DNA of 64,000 bases, taken from assembly GCA_029204225.1 (NCBI GenBank), contig CM055109.1, positions 27,790,861-27,854,860 on the forward strand, given 5' to 3'. Of this stretch, positions 22,120 to 37,100 are shown one piece after another. How positions within the stretch are numbered: the stretch's first letter is position 1; each line of letters begins with the position of its first letter. The stretch is from Diphasiastrum complanatum. Lineage: Eukaryota > Streptophyta > Lycopodiopsida > Lycopodiales > Lycopodiaceae. Under the pieces are notes generated by a model. The model made no database searches and had not been told where the DNA came from. It saw only the letters and a list, made by a program, of their open reading frames with translations. The position numbers and the translations under genes are program-made.

Positions 22120-25100
22120 GTGCGCTCCATGGCTCCTCCTTGCTCCACTGCTGTTCGCAGATCCTCCCGCTCTCCTACCCTCGTTGCCAGTGCCACCTCA
22201 AATGCCCCCCTCGCTGACTCTCCACTTCCCCTCGATGACTCTTCTCCAGCCCCGCTCGCAACAGTCCCCCTCGCTACAGTCGCTACAACCTCGCTTCCCT
22301 TGCTCTACCCCTCGCTGCCCTTGAGGATGATTGCTTCACTGACTGCTCCACCCTCGCTGGCTGCTCCACCCCCCCTGATGGCTGCTCACCCTTGCTAGCT
22401 ACCTCGCTGACCTCCCCACCCCTACTCTCCCTCGTTGCTGGCTACTCACCCTCGCTAACTACCTCGCTGACTGCCCCACCCCTACTCTCCCTCGCTGATG
22501 GCTCACCACTCACCGTTGCTGAGGGCTCATCACCCACCCTCGCTAACTGCCCATTCCCCACACTCGCTGATGGCTCGCTGTCTGCTGCTGCTAGTGTGTC
22601 ACCACCCCCTGCCACGCAAGCAAAATGCCTGCCGATTCCACCATTTTGTGTCCATTCTGCTCCTACTCCCGATTCTGCTCCTCCTCCGTCTTCTGACCCC
22701 ATTCTTCCCACACCGACCATTGCTCACTCCTCTTCCTTCCCGGCACCACAGCCTACAACAAATATCCCATATACGCCTTCTAAATCAATCGAACTTTTTT
22801 CCTCGTGGCAGATTGATCAAATCAAGGCAGAATTCCAGACTTTGCAGCATGAAATCTCACAGCTGAAAGGAACGGTTACCTCTTTGATCAATGAGAAGAA
22901 CATATTGCGGTCCAAGGTTGCATCACTCGAACAATGCATCGGGATCAAGCAGGCCGCAGCTTTGGAATCCACCACCAATATGATACGGGAACTAGAAACT
23001 AAGATTGAGAAGCAACAAGAAGAAGCCCTTTCTTGGGCATCTGTTTTGAAAAAAAGGCACCAAACCAAGCGCTCCCATCTCCTCGGTTATCTCAGCCACC
23101 ATCTCGGAAGAGAAATCTTGAGACCAAAAAGCCCACAACATTAGAGTTCGCGGGATCCCGGATACAGAGGATGCCTTGGCTGAAGCCAAACGCTTTCTCG
23201 ACACCACTCTCGAGCACCGGACAGAGGGATTGGACAGCGCATGGAGGACCACTAGAGATGCAGCCACACTCATTATCCGTTTCACTTCCCTTGAGAGTCG
23301 CCGAGATGCTTTGCGGTGCAGAGCTAAGCTACGTGGTACCACTATCTATATGGATGACGACCTCACATATATCCAAGTGGAGGAGAGGCATAGGGCCTTT
23401 CAGACAGCCCGTGATTCTGGCAGACGAGTCATTTATCGAGATGGACGAGTGCGCTTTCTTGATAGCGCTCCTAGCAGCTCTCAGTGCTAGGGATTTGGGG
23501 TCCCCGGGTTCGCGGCCGCCTCCCACCTCCCCAGCCATCCTCACATCCCTTGTTTACCCGTGCACCCAGGTATACATTCAGTTCTCTCTATACGCCAGCT
23601 TACCAGGAATCTTTAGCCTCCCTACTCCATTTCCACACGATAGTACCATTGAGACTCAAGCTGCCTTCCTTAGCACCTCTCTTCATACCGCGGCTTCCCT
23701 AGTTTTTCCATCTAAGCCCTATAGAGGCAGATACACACGTTCCTCATCACTACGGCCTTTGCACCCCCCGTGGTATGATGCCGAATGTCGCTCTCTCCAT
23801 CACCTTGTCAACCATGCCCATACTCATGATCCTCACCTCCTCCGCTCCGCCAGACGCTCGTCATCGCACACTCCGCCGGAAAAAGTGCGCCTATGACGAC
23901 TCTGAAGGAAAACGTCTTGTTGACCTTCTCTTCAGTTCCTCTTCAAGCGCCTTTTGGCGTGAATTTATCCCCCGTACTCCACCTCTCCTGGATGACCTCC
24001 GCATATGGACCGACTACGCTACCCAGCCTATATACCATACCCGCATACACACCCATCTCTATCTCTCCATGCCCTTCTGAGTTCACCTTCTTCACCTCTG
24101 ACATGGTACTTGCGGCCATCAAGAGAATGAAGTCCCATAAGGCAAGAGATATTGAAGATCTCGAATCTGAACTCCTAACCCATGCTTCCGACTTGCTCCC
24201 ACACTAGCCACTCTCCTCAATTATGCCATTGTTTCTGGTTTCCCTTCATCTTGGTGCACCAGCATCATCCATCCTATTCATAAAAATGGTGATCCCATGA
24301 TTCCTGGTAATTACCGCACCATCATGATTGGGCATGTTCTCACGAAGCTCTATGGCACCAACTCCAGTCTGCAGTGAGTTCAGAGGCGGAAAACAGGAGA
24401 TTACATGCATTGGGGCAGGCAGGTTTCAGATCTCATTATTCTATCACTTGTCAGAATTTGTGATACAAATTCTAGATGGAGTTACTAGTCCTACTAGCAC
24501 TCACACAAAACCAAGGATAGAGAGAATTCAGATCATAGGAGAATTGAGCAATTCTCCTATGATCTCATGGTATCAGAGCAGGCTTTTTGGTGAGAGAGAG
24601 AGTTTGTTTGCAGGGTTGCAAGAAGATTGTTGGAGGAGCTGAGCAGCTTGTTGGATTGTTGCCTAACCAGAACTGTTTTCTGGTTGATCGCTGAGTTGGA
24701 ATCAAGATTTTGTCTATAGATCGCTGATTGTTTGCTACCTGACAGCCACAGAGTGCTGTTTCTGATCTGATCGCTGGTGGAGTTGCAAATCTGATCGCTG
24801 GCTGATCTGGTCAGATCGTTGTACCTACAGACCTGCTACCTGTTGGTTTGCTGGCAGAATCAGAAGTTTTCGCATGTCTATCGCTGGTTGCAGGGATTGT
24901 TTTTAGATTACAGATCGCTATCTGATCGTTGTCAGACAGCTGTCAGAGCACTACTGGACAGAAATCAGTTTGCCGGACAGAAGTCAGATCGCGGAAGAAG
25001 TTTGCTGGCTGTTTACAATCAGAACGCTGGTTGCTGGGAATCAGATCGCTGATCTGTTTGCTACTCTTTTTGCAGAGATTTTGGGTATTGATTTCTAAAG

Positions 25101-28100
25101 GAAATCTTAATTGAATTCGAAGAGACACTGAGTGCTGAAAAATCAGGCTATAAAGGTCAGCATTATGGCAGGATTGAACGACGCTGTGTTGCCGGAATCT
25201 AGCAAGCTAGATGGAACGAACTACAGCATATGGAAGTTCAAGATGCAGAATATTCTCCAAGAGAATATTGGGATATCGTCACAGGTGTTGAGATACCTCC
25301 TACCGTTGACAGAGAATTGCGGGAGTATCCGAAAAGCTCATCATATCATCAACTTATCAGTTAAAGATATGATTATACCTCATATTAGAGATGCTGCTGG
25401 ACCCAAGGAGGCTTGGGAATTACTGAAGAACTTGTATGAGACGGTAAATCAGTCACGGATCTTGTTCTTGACTAATAAGCTTCACACGTTGAAGATGAGT
25501 ACAGGTGAATCGGTAACGGACTACTTTACTCGAGTGAAAGATCTGAGCGGGCAACTTATTGCAGTTGGAGAAAGTGTTCAAGATTCAGTATCAGTATCCA
25601 TTGTACTTAATAGTCTACCTTTGGCCTATCAAAACTTTGTAATGATGCTATCGTTAAGAGAAACGAGGCCTTCTTTCGATGAGCTAAATGCCTCTTACCA
25701 CAGGAAGAAATGAGACGACAAAATATTGTCAACAGGGACGATTTCAAGGAACAGGCATTCCTGGCAAAGAAGCAAGAGCAAAGTTCCAAGAAGGGTGGCA
25801 AAGGGAAGAAGAAGAAGAAAAAGCAGCAAGACATGGAGGAGAATCAATCAAATCGGTCAGAAGATGGAAAGAAAGTGGTTCGAAAAGGAAACTGCTTCAT
25901 TTGCGAAAAATCAGGACATTATGCAAGTATCATATAAAGAAATTTTTGCCTAGTACATTCAGGGCGAAAAATGTCCTAGAACTTGTTCATACAGATTTGT
26001 GTGGTCCTATGAAGACTCAATCTTATGGGGGAGCAAGTTACTTTATGGTGTTTGTGGATGACTATTTTAGGAAGACATGGATCTATCTTCTGAAGAATAA
26101 GGGTGAAGCTTTCAAATGTTTCACATGGTTTAAGACACAAGTGGAGAAAGAAACAAATAGACAAATTAAGATACTTCGCTCAGACAAAGGGGGAGAGTAT
26201 CTTTCTACGGAATTTCAAGTGTTTTGCAAGGATCATGGTATAAAGAGACAATTTGCAAATGGGGGTGAAGCAGTTAAGACGGCAGTTATCTTTTGAATCG
26301 AAGTCCCACAAAGGTTGTAGAGAATCGAACTCCATAGGAAGCTTACACGGGTCGGAAGCCAGATGTAAGTCATTTGAGAGTGTTTGGAAGTATTGCTTAT
26401 TCTCACATACCTAAGGATTCAAGGAGCAAATTGGATTCTAAGGTGACCAAGTGTTTATTTCTTGGTTATGATAATCAAGAGAAGGGATGCAGGTTATATG
26501 ACTTTGAGGGTAAAAATAATCATAAGTAGGGATGTAATCTTTGATGAGGAGGCAACTCATAAAGATATAGAAATATATTTTGATAAGGATCAAGATGGTA
26601 GAATCCCTATATTATGTGACGAGTTATTATAGGAACCTGAATCGACACATGTATCGCCTACGCCAATTCAAGAACCTAAAGTGTCTTTGGTTGAGATAGG
26701 AAAGAGGAAGGAGAGGTCAAGTATATGGGATACTTATTCACCTCCTACTTCACCAAGCAGGAAGCATCCTACATCAGAAGCTAGAAGATTGCCTAGGTGG
26801 TACTATGAAACTATCAACGATAGTGTTATTATGGAACATGGAGAGTCCAATACACATGGAACTAGGAGATCAGCTAGACTTGAAAAGCAACATGAAGATC
26901 AAGATTGATAGGAGGATCGACAAGAGGATCATCATGAAGATGGGGATGTACATTTTGCATATATGGCCACAATATTAGAGACCAAGGATCCATCTACTTT
27001 CAGAGAGGCTGAAAAAGAGGATATATGGAGGAAAGCTATGGATGAGGAGTACGACTCAATCATGAAGAACAAGAGTTGGAGACTTGTTCAGCTACCTACA
27101 GGTAAAAAGGCTATTGGATGCAAGTGGGTCTATAGGACTAAGTACAAATCAGATGCTTCTATAGATAAACATGAGGCAAGATTGGTGGCAAAATTTGAGA
27201 GTGGGTGTATGATTGATAGTCTTTGAACCAGTCCTTGTGGTGAGTCATATGTTGAGTTGCTCCCGAGTCTAGGTACCAGGAATCGATATACTGATTTTCT
27301 CCAACCTTGGTCAAGAAGGCTGCTTCATCTTCATTTTGTTGCTGGATCCAGAATTTGCTTGTTGTTGGAACTGCTTCTTCTTCTCATTGTTGAATTTTAA
27401 AGTTCTGCAGTCCCTGATAAGATGGCCAGTTCTCTTACAATATTTGCAGAATAGGCTCTGCTTTGGCTGGAATGATGAAGGCTCAAAATTCGAACCTGGA
27501 CCAAAATTCCACCCTGAGGAAAAATTCGACCCAGAGCGAAAATCCGACCCAGACTGCATGTTGCTCCTTTTGTCAGGATAATCTGACTGTGTAGATCTGT
27601 TTGATCTAAACTTCTCATTTTTGCAATATAGAAGTTGAGGATCCGACCCTGAGCTTGAGGAGGTTGCAGATTTTCTGACTTCCTCGTGTAGAAGCATCAA
27701 AATTACTCTTGAAAGAGTGAGGTGCTCCTGGGTCGAAATTGCCAGGACCCAAATTTCATAGGCTTCAGGAAGACTTGATAGTAGGGTCATAACAACATCG
27801 GAATCTTCAATGATTGAGCCAGTTGTAGCCATTTGCTCCAGAAGGGTTTTGAAAGTGATGAGATGGCTCGAGACACTTTCTGCTTCAAACATCTTTATGT
27901 TGAAGAATTTCTTCCTCAAATATAATTTGGATGTGGTATCCTTGATACCATACAAGGTTGCTAGGATGTCCCATGCATCCTTGGCAGTCTGAGCAGCACG
28001 TATGTGAATGATTTGAGTGTCTCTGATGTTGAGAGTGATGTAGGCAAATGCCTTGCCATCTTTCAGTCTCCATTTGGTGATAGTGGCTGCATCACCCTCT

Positions 28101-31100
28101 AGTTTAACCTCTGTGCCATCAACGATGTCCCACAGTTCCTTGGCTAATAGTATGGTCTTCATTTTGAACTTCCAGAGATGGTAGTTACTTCCATCGAGTC
28201 TCTCGATGACAGAAGAACTAGAAGATAGATCTATTTTGGTTGAGTGAGATCGTTGGTAGATACAACGATTTCAGAATACTGTTGGCTGCGCGCTTGCTAG
28301 AACAACGACTTGGTAGAGACAAGTCTTGATAATTTGCAAATAATGTGCAGATTACTGAACTGCCTGCTCTGATACCATGTTGGAAAATCAGAGAAATCGA
28401 GATGATATTAAATTAGTAGAGCTCTGATAGAAATAGATGCTCTGATACCATGTCGGAAATCGGTGGTATTGGCAGCAGAAGACTGAGCGAGCGTGGTGCG
28501 TGGATCGGAAGCGCCATAGTTAGCAGCAGAACGTTCAAAATGAAGGAAAAAAGAATGTGCAATGGAACAACAACTGAGTGGAGACAAAATGTACTCTGAT
28601 TAATATCCACAAGGAGTACAATCGCATGAAGTAAAAACTTAGTTGGCTACAGAATGAGAACTCTGATTGTTGTGTGTGATAACACATGCAACGGAACTAT
28701 TTGAATGAATTGATAGAAACAATTATCAGATGTTTTAGATATCAAAAGATCAGAAGAAGTTTTCTGATGAAGATACGTATCTTGATATACTACTCAAAAT
28801 ATCTATTATTGACATTTTCTACAGTTATTACAACCGCCTTAGAACTATGACTGCATGTACAATGTAGGCAGATTGTCAACATGAAGTCGTTGGGTCGGAT
28901 TTTAGACCGACAGTATCAAACTTTACAAAGTATCGAAAAATATACAAAGGATCGAATTTTACACTGGGTCGAAAATATAGTCAGGGTCAGATTTTCCAGG
29001 GTCCGAAAAATCAAACCCGATTCGACCCGATCCAGGGTCGAAGACGCCCGGATAATTCCACCTCGATCCGATCCGATCCAGGGTCGGAAAATCTCAATTC
29101 GTTAGGCTTGACATTGGGTCGGAAAAATCCGATACTGGATTTTTTGATCTTATGAAAAACTCGAGCCTTCCGTTTTCTGGGTTTTGTAAAGTTTTCAGGA
29201 TGCTCATTAATAAATGGATTTGAGGCTGAGCATCGAATTTCAACATCTTTGACTCCCCCTGGAATCAAGAACTTCATAAGGACTTATCTTCTTAACCATT
29301 TTTCATTTTCTTAAATCTCTTACTGATCGCCATACTCCTTTTGATAACTTATCCTCATGCCATAATAGCTTATCAATCTCTTCTTGAGATTGATCCATAC
29401 ACAAAGTATTGTCCATTCTTGCCTCAATATGTGAAAATCATGAGTCTTCAAAATGTCTGCCACAATGTAAAGTGTATCTCCTCTTGCAGTTTGCTAATTC
29501 TTGAAGGTCGTCTAGCACCTTGAGTAATTGACTACCCCTTTTATATTTTTCCTTCTTGGATGGTCTCATAATGCCATCCTGATAACTTCCAAGATAATGG
29601 TATAGGATGCTTAGCCAATGGTGAAGTTGGAGGAGAGTATGTGTTTGAATGTTGGACTGCTCTCTCTTTTTGCTAAGATTCTCTCGATTGGTTTTTGCCC
29701 TTTGCTCTGGTGATTCCGATTCCAAATTTTGCATGGAAGGTACATTATTGTCAACTTGGTCTTCCATAATTGGAATAACAACTTGGTCATGAGCAAAGTC
29801 ATCATGAAGCCTCACACTAGCTGATCACGCCTTGGTGTCATATGGAGTATAGCACCTATATTAATATAGCATGCATCCTCATACCCACGTGTAGATGAAA
29901 AATGATTCATGACTAACGACTTGACATGAATTCTCCTCGTCCTTGGTATGTTGCTTGCTTGCTTCCTCTTAAAGCTCTTCTGTTTCTTCCTGTATTTAAA
30001 GAAAAAGTGTTTGGTCAGTCCAAAAGACATTACGAAGAATTCATAATGACCAAAACGAGTTTGATAAGGCAATCATTATTTGGATCGTCTTCATGAACCC
30101 TCCTCTAATGGTATCCACTCTTCAAATCAATCTTGCTAAACAAGGTAGAACCATGAAGGGCGTCTAACAGATCATCAATACGTGGCATAGGATACTTGTT
30201 CAAGCCTCGATAATCCACGCATGTCCTCCAAGACCCATCCTTCTTCTTAACAAGATTAATCAAAGAGGCAAAGGAGGAAAAGCTAGGCCTTATCTGCCCC
30301 TTGGTAAGATAATCCTCAATCATGCTTTTCATCTCTTCGAGACTCATTCTGTAAGGTGGTGAGCATCTCGTGGTTCCTCTTGGTCCAGCTCTTCAATCTG
30401 CATTGGTGCAGCTTGTTCAAGCTGTAGATTGTAGGTGGTTTGCATCAAGTTTCGTGCCATCTGTGGCACCTTCTAGAGGCTATGAGTCTGCTCCTTTCTC
30501 ACGAAAGGCCTAAAGTGTAGGAACAACATAACCATAGGGAAGGCAAAGCTAGTCTGATCCACGCAGCCAACGCACTCTCTTATGGACTGCCCCTCCTAGT
30601 CCAGTGTGAGTTTGCATGCGGTAGGTGGTAGTTGCTGCTGACACCCACCGTTCATGTTGCATGCATGAATTACTGATACATGAGGAGTCCCAGTCCACTA
30701 TTAAAGGACTGCATGGCCCCCTACTGTCATGCATGTGTCTGCATGGGCATTACTGGCCCTCATACCTACTGTATGGTATGCATGCATGCCACTGACTCAC
30801 ACTGTCCTCTACCTCCGATGGTTGGCTGCACCTAGAAGTACTGTTGGGTTGGTACCGTTATGGTCTCGTAACATAAGACTCTCACACAATCCCTCGACAA
30901 AATGGAATACCTATGAAAACATCGGTACCTCTTCAAGTATCCGCATCAAGGTCTCTTGATACTTGCCCACATATTCCTATATGGACATGTTGCCTTGTTT
31001 CAAACTGGTCCATGCCTACATTGCCTAGTCTTTTCATCCATGGAACCAAGTTTTCCATGAATATCCATTTGAAAGCCTCCCAAGTGACTGGAACTAGATT

Positions 31101-34100
31101 AGCATCTTTAACTTGAAGGTTGAAGACGATAAGTAGCCTCAACAATCTTTTGATCGTCATTTCCAATTCCACACATCTAAATATCTTTCTCCCATTTCTA
31201 GAGCCAATTTTCAATGGCATCAGTACTTCACGTAGCAATTGCTCGTGTACTTTGGCAGCTTCAAGTCTTTGATAGATGGTAGCTTCTTTGATTTTGATAG
31301 TAAATCGGCCTCTTTTTCACTTGACAAGGGATCAAATGCCAACACAGCCGCACCAAAAGCTCTCTCGGGTTCCAGTGGGAATCCAGTAGCCTTTAACTAA
31401 TCAAGAATTTGTTGTGGGATAACCTCATATCATCCATTTTAGCAGCTACTTCTTCTATCCTTGTCTTTGTAAAACTCAACCTTCGCATCTTGCTCATTTA
31501 TGCAGTCCCATGAATCAGATTAAAACAAGTTTCTCGCAAGTTTTAGAACATATGATGCATTATGAATCATCCCATTTCTCCTTCTTTAAGCCAAATTGCG
31601 ATATCACCAAATCCCTCAACATCACCAAGAAATCACTTTGTTTTTGTTGTCTACATTTCCATATGAGGAGAAACACTCAATATATGAAGTCCTATAAGAG
31701 AATGCACCCAAATCTACAAACCACCAATTCTCACTTGAATTCCTCTTCTCAATTTTCACTCAAAGAATTTGTCGATTGCCTTCAAGATTGACTTGGAAAT
31801 CGATTTAAATTGCCTTCTGTCTCTCTAGTGCTTTGTGCATACTTTTTAGTGCAACATTCAGCATCTACATGATCTGCTTTAATTCAATAAGAACAGTCCC
31901 CTCTACTTTGATTAGTAATAAGAAGATGTTGAATTCACACTTACAATCAAAGCACGATTGTAGGGATCATGATCCGCTACAAAAACAATCTGAAACACAC
32001 ATTTTGGATTGTCAATCCACAACCCAGATGACAATTTGTTATTTGTTTTAAAGAAAACACACTAATGGTTGGAAAATTTATTGATAGTTTAGTAAGCAAA
32101 AAAGGTTTAATATAGATAGTTAGTTTGACTAATCAGTCTCTTTAACTAGTTAACAATTAGAGTTTGCCTATACGTAGATTAGTATTAGAACATTACTATT
32201 ACAATGTTAAATTTGTCCCTGATACCATGAACGGTTTTGGTAGCTCAAATCAAGGATTGTTTACATGTTATCTATGGCTGAATTTCAACCACATGTTGGA
32301 TCCAAGTTCTAGAGAGAAGAATTAGCTCGTTTATCCAAGTCATGATTTCCATATATTATTCACCATTTATTTATAAAGTAGGCCATTAAGTTGTCTTTCA
32401 CAAGTTCGTCCTTATCCTCACTCATCATCCATGAGTTTGGGACTCAACTAGCATTAAGATTGATAATCGCTCACAATAGCTCATGATTCCAAATGGCTTC
32501 CCTCAGTTCGCAAATGTTTAACAGCCTACTATTCATAAAACGGCATACTTCCAACCTTTTATACAGTTCCCCTAAAAGAAAATGAAGGACAAGCAAGAAA
32601 ATTCAATTAGAACTTTCTCCCTCTGCCTCTTCAAGAAAATGGCTTTACGACCAACACATGATCTACTAGGATGTGGTTATTCCATAGAGTGTAATCATTC
32701 TTATTTTCTCAACACTTGTGTTGTTTCTTGACATATAACCATAGTGTAGCAACAATTGAGGATGTCACTACCTTTTATGATTTGGCTTTGAAGTTTGAAT
32801 TGATCCATGATATGAGAAAGGTTGTGAGAAAGATGTATTTAAAATGTTTCTTTGAAGAAAGCCTCATACTTACTTGGAGAGTGTTTTACTTGAAACTCAC
32901 CAACAACTTTTTGCTTAGCATCCAAGTGATAATGGTAGATGGTGAAGGATTACGTTCTTTTGATTTGATTGAATTGAGGAGAGAACAATAGTTGATTGTT
33001 GTTGGACTATTTGTCGGCTGGTTTGACTAGAAATAGTTGGAAGGAATCAACATGTGAAATGCAAAAATTCGGGAAATTCAGCGTCATTTCCAGTTGAGAG
33101 ATAATTAAAAACTAGATGGAAAACTATGTCTTGAGCAATTGAAAAAGAGCAATTTTTACGTGGAGTGACATGATTGGTTGAAAGTCATTTTGGGGACGAG
33201 TTGATTTCTTTCTTTTTGGTGAACAAAAGGGAGCATTTTATAAGGCTACTAACAATTGGAGTGGTTGTAGAATGGTCGGCTTTGGAAAATACTTAAATTT
33301 GAGATTTGGTTTAAAATATAAAAAAGCCCAAAATCACACAAATTATGACATTGGCAAAGATAGTTGTTGACGCCTGCTGGAGAAAATAACTACCATTGGT
33401 TCAAGCTGAGACTTTTGCTGAAGTCTATGCATGATGTGCCTGTTCACTTCCTAAGTACAATAAACAACCACAAAAGATAACTTGCTCTTAAGCTACTATT
33501 TTTTGGGTGATCATGTTATAACAATAGCATCTTTGATGTCTAAGGTCCTCTAGATAACCAACCTGCAAAGAATAAGCCTGCATTGTTTTGGACTACATTG
33601 TGTGTCACATGAAAGCCCACATACATGAATTTGAAGTAGGAAGTTCTTGTATTTGATTCAAGGAGGTAGCTAAATTGTCCTTTGTTGCGTCTAAATATTT
33701 GAAGAGTTAATTCATGTGCCTTCTACAAGTACGTTTTATGTTGCTACATAGTAAAGAGAACAATAAAGAAAAACTTCCATCTCCTTGGAAAATAACAACA
33801 AAAGACGTGTTGTTTGTTATACCACAATCTACCAAAAGGTGGTCAATGTTGATGCCATAAAGGGTTTTGAGAATGCTTTACTAGTAATAATACAAAATTT
33901 TGTTGTCTTTGTGCATGATTTGTCAACGAGTGATGAACAATCATTCAAGCATGTTTTTTCTACTAACGCTTATTGAAAAGAAAACTGTGAGATGTTCACT
34001 TTCAGAGTAGAAAATGTTTGTAGCCAATGTTTGAATACTTGTTGATTCAACTTTTATAGGCTGTTATTGTCAGTGTGGACCCAAGAAGGATTTATATAAA

Positions 34101-37100
34101 AGGACCTAATGATGTGCCATTCAAGACAATAAAAGTTCAAACTACAGGTAAGCTCATGGTTGTTTGTTATTGCCTCTTAGCTATCAAAATGCCTAGCATG
34201 AATACATTTTCACAAAGTGTGTATGGTCATGACCTTTGGCTTAACTTGATTTATTTCAGGACCAAATGACGAGGAATATGCTTGGTATCAATGCATGGTA
34301 TGGGGATGTTATTTAATATCTACCTATCCACTTTCAAGCTTTGACTAAAGTCATAAGTAAAGGTCAAAAGTATTAAGGAAACCATCACATTCAGTTTTCA
34401 GAAACAAAGTTGATACTCAGCAACTTGCGAGACAATTTTCCTTCAAAGTTGATGTAGTCGTGAATTTTCATAATGATTAGTTTAGTCAAGAAATCTTCTC
34501 ATCTCTTTGCACATCTTTGTAAATGGGCCTATTTTTATGATTTCAACATTTTAAGGATCCAGTAGTATGCCATATTTAGACACAAGGCGTTTAAAATAAC
34601 CAATTGTACAAGGAGGATCTCACACTAATCTAACACAACTTGTACTTTCTCAGTTCCAAAAATCCTTCTTGGTGAATCACATGATTTTCTTTCATCTTGT
34701 ATATTCAAGAAATACTCCACATGCTTATCAAGATAATCTTGAAAGGTTGCACTCATATTATTTTGTTGGGCTATTAGTTAGGCTGAAGACAACACATTAA
34801 TGTCCATCGTTCATACTTACTCAAAAGAATGACTTAAAAAATATCAATGTCCTCTGACTTAATCTATTGGTAATTGCTTCTTGGTTCTACCTTAGTAGGA
34901 TTGCTTGAGGTCCTAAAATAATATTACTCATTCATACTTTGAAACAAAAATGCTTATCAAACAAAATGTCTGAAAAAATGAGATTGGACAATCCTATGCA
35001 TGTATCTTCATTGCAAAATCTTTGAAGTACTGCAATTCTATGGTGATCAGAAGAGATCCGGATTTGAAGTTGGGATGGTGCTTTAAGCTTGTTTTAGATT
35101 TTCATACATGATAGCAAAGCACAAATTTTACAATTTGTAGTTGAGTTAAGGAGTCTGTAGAGGACTACTTAAAGATAAGGATGCATTATCCATTTCACCC
35201 TCTAATTAGGATTGAATCTTTCTATCCAAAATTTAGGCACATCTCGGTTTGCTTGCATTATACAAAGCAAAAAGATTTTGTGCATTTGCTACTTAGGATC
35301 ATCTTATGCATGTCTAACTTGTTGGATTTCAATGCTCAAGCTCAAATCATTTGGTAATGAGCATCCTGAAAAACCTTGTATATACTTATTCTTGGAAAAC
35401 ACAAAAAAATTATGAAGGCTCGAATTTCCAGCAAAGGATCGAAAATTTCAGGATCAAATTTTTCCGACCCAAGCATATTTTCCGACCCAATGTCTTTCTT
35501 GTCAAAGAGAGATTTTTTGACCCTGGATCGGTTCCGATCGGGTCTAAGTAATCCGGGTGTCTTTGACTCTAGATCGGATCGGATCGGGTCTAATTTTTCC
35601 GACCGTGGTATAAATCCGACCCTTTGTATAAATCCGACCTAGTGTATAAATTCCGACCCTTTGTACTGTCAACTCGGAAATCCGACCCACGTCGCGACGT
35701 TGACAGGCCGCCTATCTCTGTACATAACCCTCTGACAAAAATGACGGCTGCCTACTGCAGGACAAGTGTAGTTAATCAAGTAGATTAATGTCAGCTTTCA
35801 ATGTACTGATCATCTGACTTCCAATCATCAAGGAAGATCTGCATTGGAGTCAACGCACTGATCAGGCTGTCATCCTGCAGGCGTTTTGTTGTAAATAGTT
35901 GAGTTCAGTTTTCAGTTAGGTGCATTAGCTAGCGATCAACGAACTCAGCTGAAGCAGTTTTGCGCCTATAGTTCTTTTGCGCCAAGCTTCATACATTGTA
36001 CTTATGTTTCTGATATCAATCTGAGTTCAGTTTGTTCCACTACTGTTTTGTTCTATTGCGCATTGTAATATTTGATTAATCTTGAACTCGATCTTTACTG
36101 GTAACTGCCGCATTTCCGAACAATATCGATACTATACTAGAATGGATTCTACTTCTAGCTCTTCTTTGATTGACAAGAAGCAGCAGTTCCAACAACAAGC
36201 AAATGCTGCCTCAACTAGTCACTCGATCCAGCATGAAGAGGAGGATGAAGCTACCTTTATGACCAGGGTCGAAAATTTTCAGGATATCGATTCCTGGTAC
36301 CTGGACTTTGGAGCAACTCAACACATGACCCATCATCGGGATTGGTTCCAAGACTACAAGCCTTTCACCCATTCTAAAGTTGTCCAACTTGGAGACAACT
36401 CAACTCACTCCATTGAAGGTGAAGGAACAGTCAGGGTCGAATTTCAGAGAGGTGCTGTTAAGTTGTTGTCCAATGTTTTATACATTCCGAACCTTACCAA
36501 AAATCTGCTTTCTGTAAGCAGAATCACTGATTTTGGTCGTAGGGTCGAATTCGATACTGAAGGCTGCACTATTCTTGACAAGTCTAGGAAAGTCCTAGCT
36601 TATGGTAGAAGATGTGGCTACCTTTACAATTTAAGTCACTGTTATTCTACTAGTAGTCAAGCTCTTATTTCTACTTTTGAATCAAATCATTTGTTGTGGC
36701 ATTTCAGACTAGGCCATTTAAATTTGAAGAGTATTCAAGAAATGTCAAATCAGAACTTAGTGCTAGATCTTCCTTCTATTAGCAAATCAAATTCTCCATG
36801 TGAAAGCTGTATTATCAGCAAGCATGCTAGAAGTCCATTTACTTCAGATTTTGTTCATACTTCTAGAGATTTGCTAGATGTAGTACATGGTGACCTTTGT
36901 GGCCCAATGCAGACTCCTTCCACAGGGGGAGCCTTTTATTTTCTGACTTTCATTGATGACTTTTCTAGGAGAACTGCTACTTACTTTTCGAAGAATAAAT
37001 CCGAGACTTTCAAATTCTTCAAGCAGTTCAAGGCATCTGTAGAAAACCAGACCCAGAGAACAATAAAAGCTCAACGTACAGATGGAGGGGGAGAATACAT

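Larger units (their letters stand above)
10619..34059 (+). other. HISN4 23.4-kb intron, filled with mobile elements
   Basis: GT at 10619 and AG at 34058-34059. Contains in order GC islands, a hAT fragment, gypsy G1, LINE-E, LINE-F, copia-1, copia-2, gypsy G5 and unassigned AT-rich DNA. Confidence 0.9.

Noticed and set aside
22002-22196. Arg-Glu repeat ORFs over CT tracts (here and at 54250, 352)
   Set aside because: Pure translation of microsatellites.
35351-35642. Small ORFs in the copia-3 LTR
   Set aside because: They lie wholly inside an LTR that is repeated at copia-2 in the opposite orientation and as non-coding DNA.
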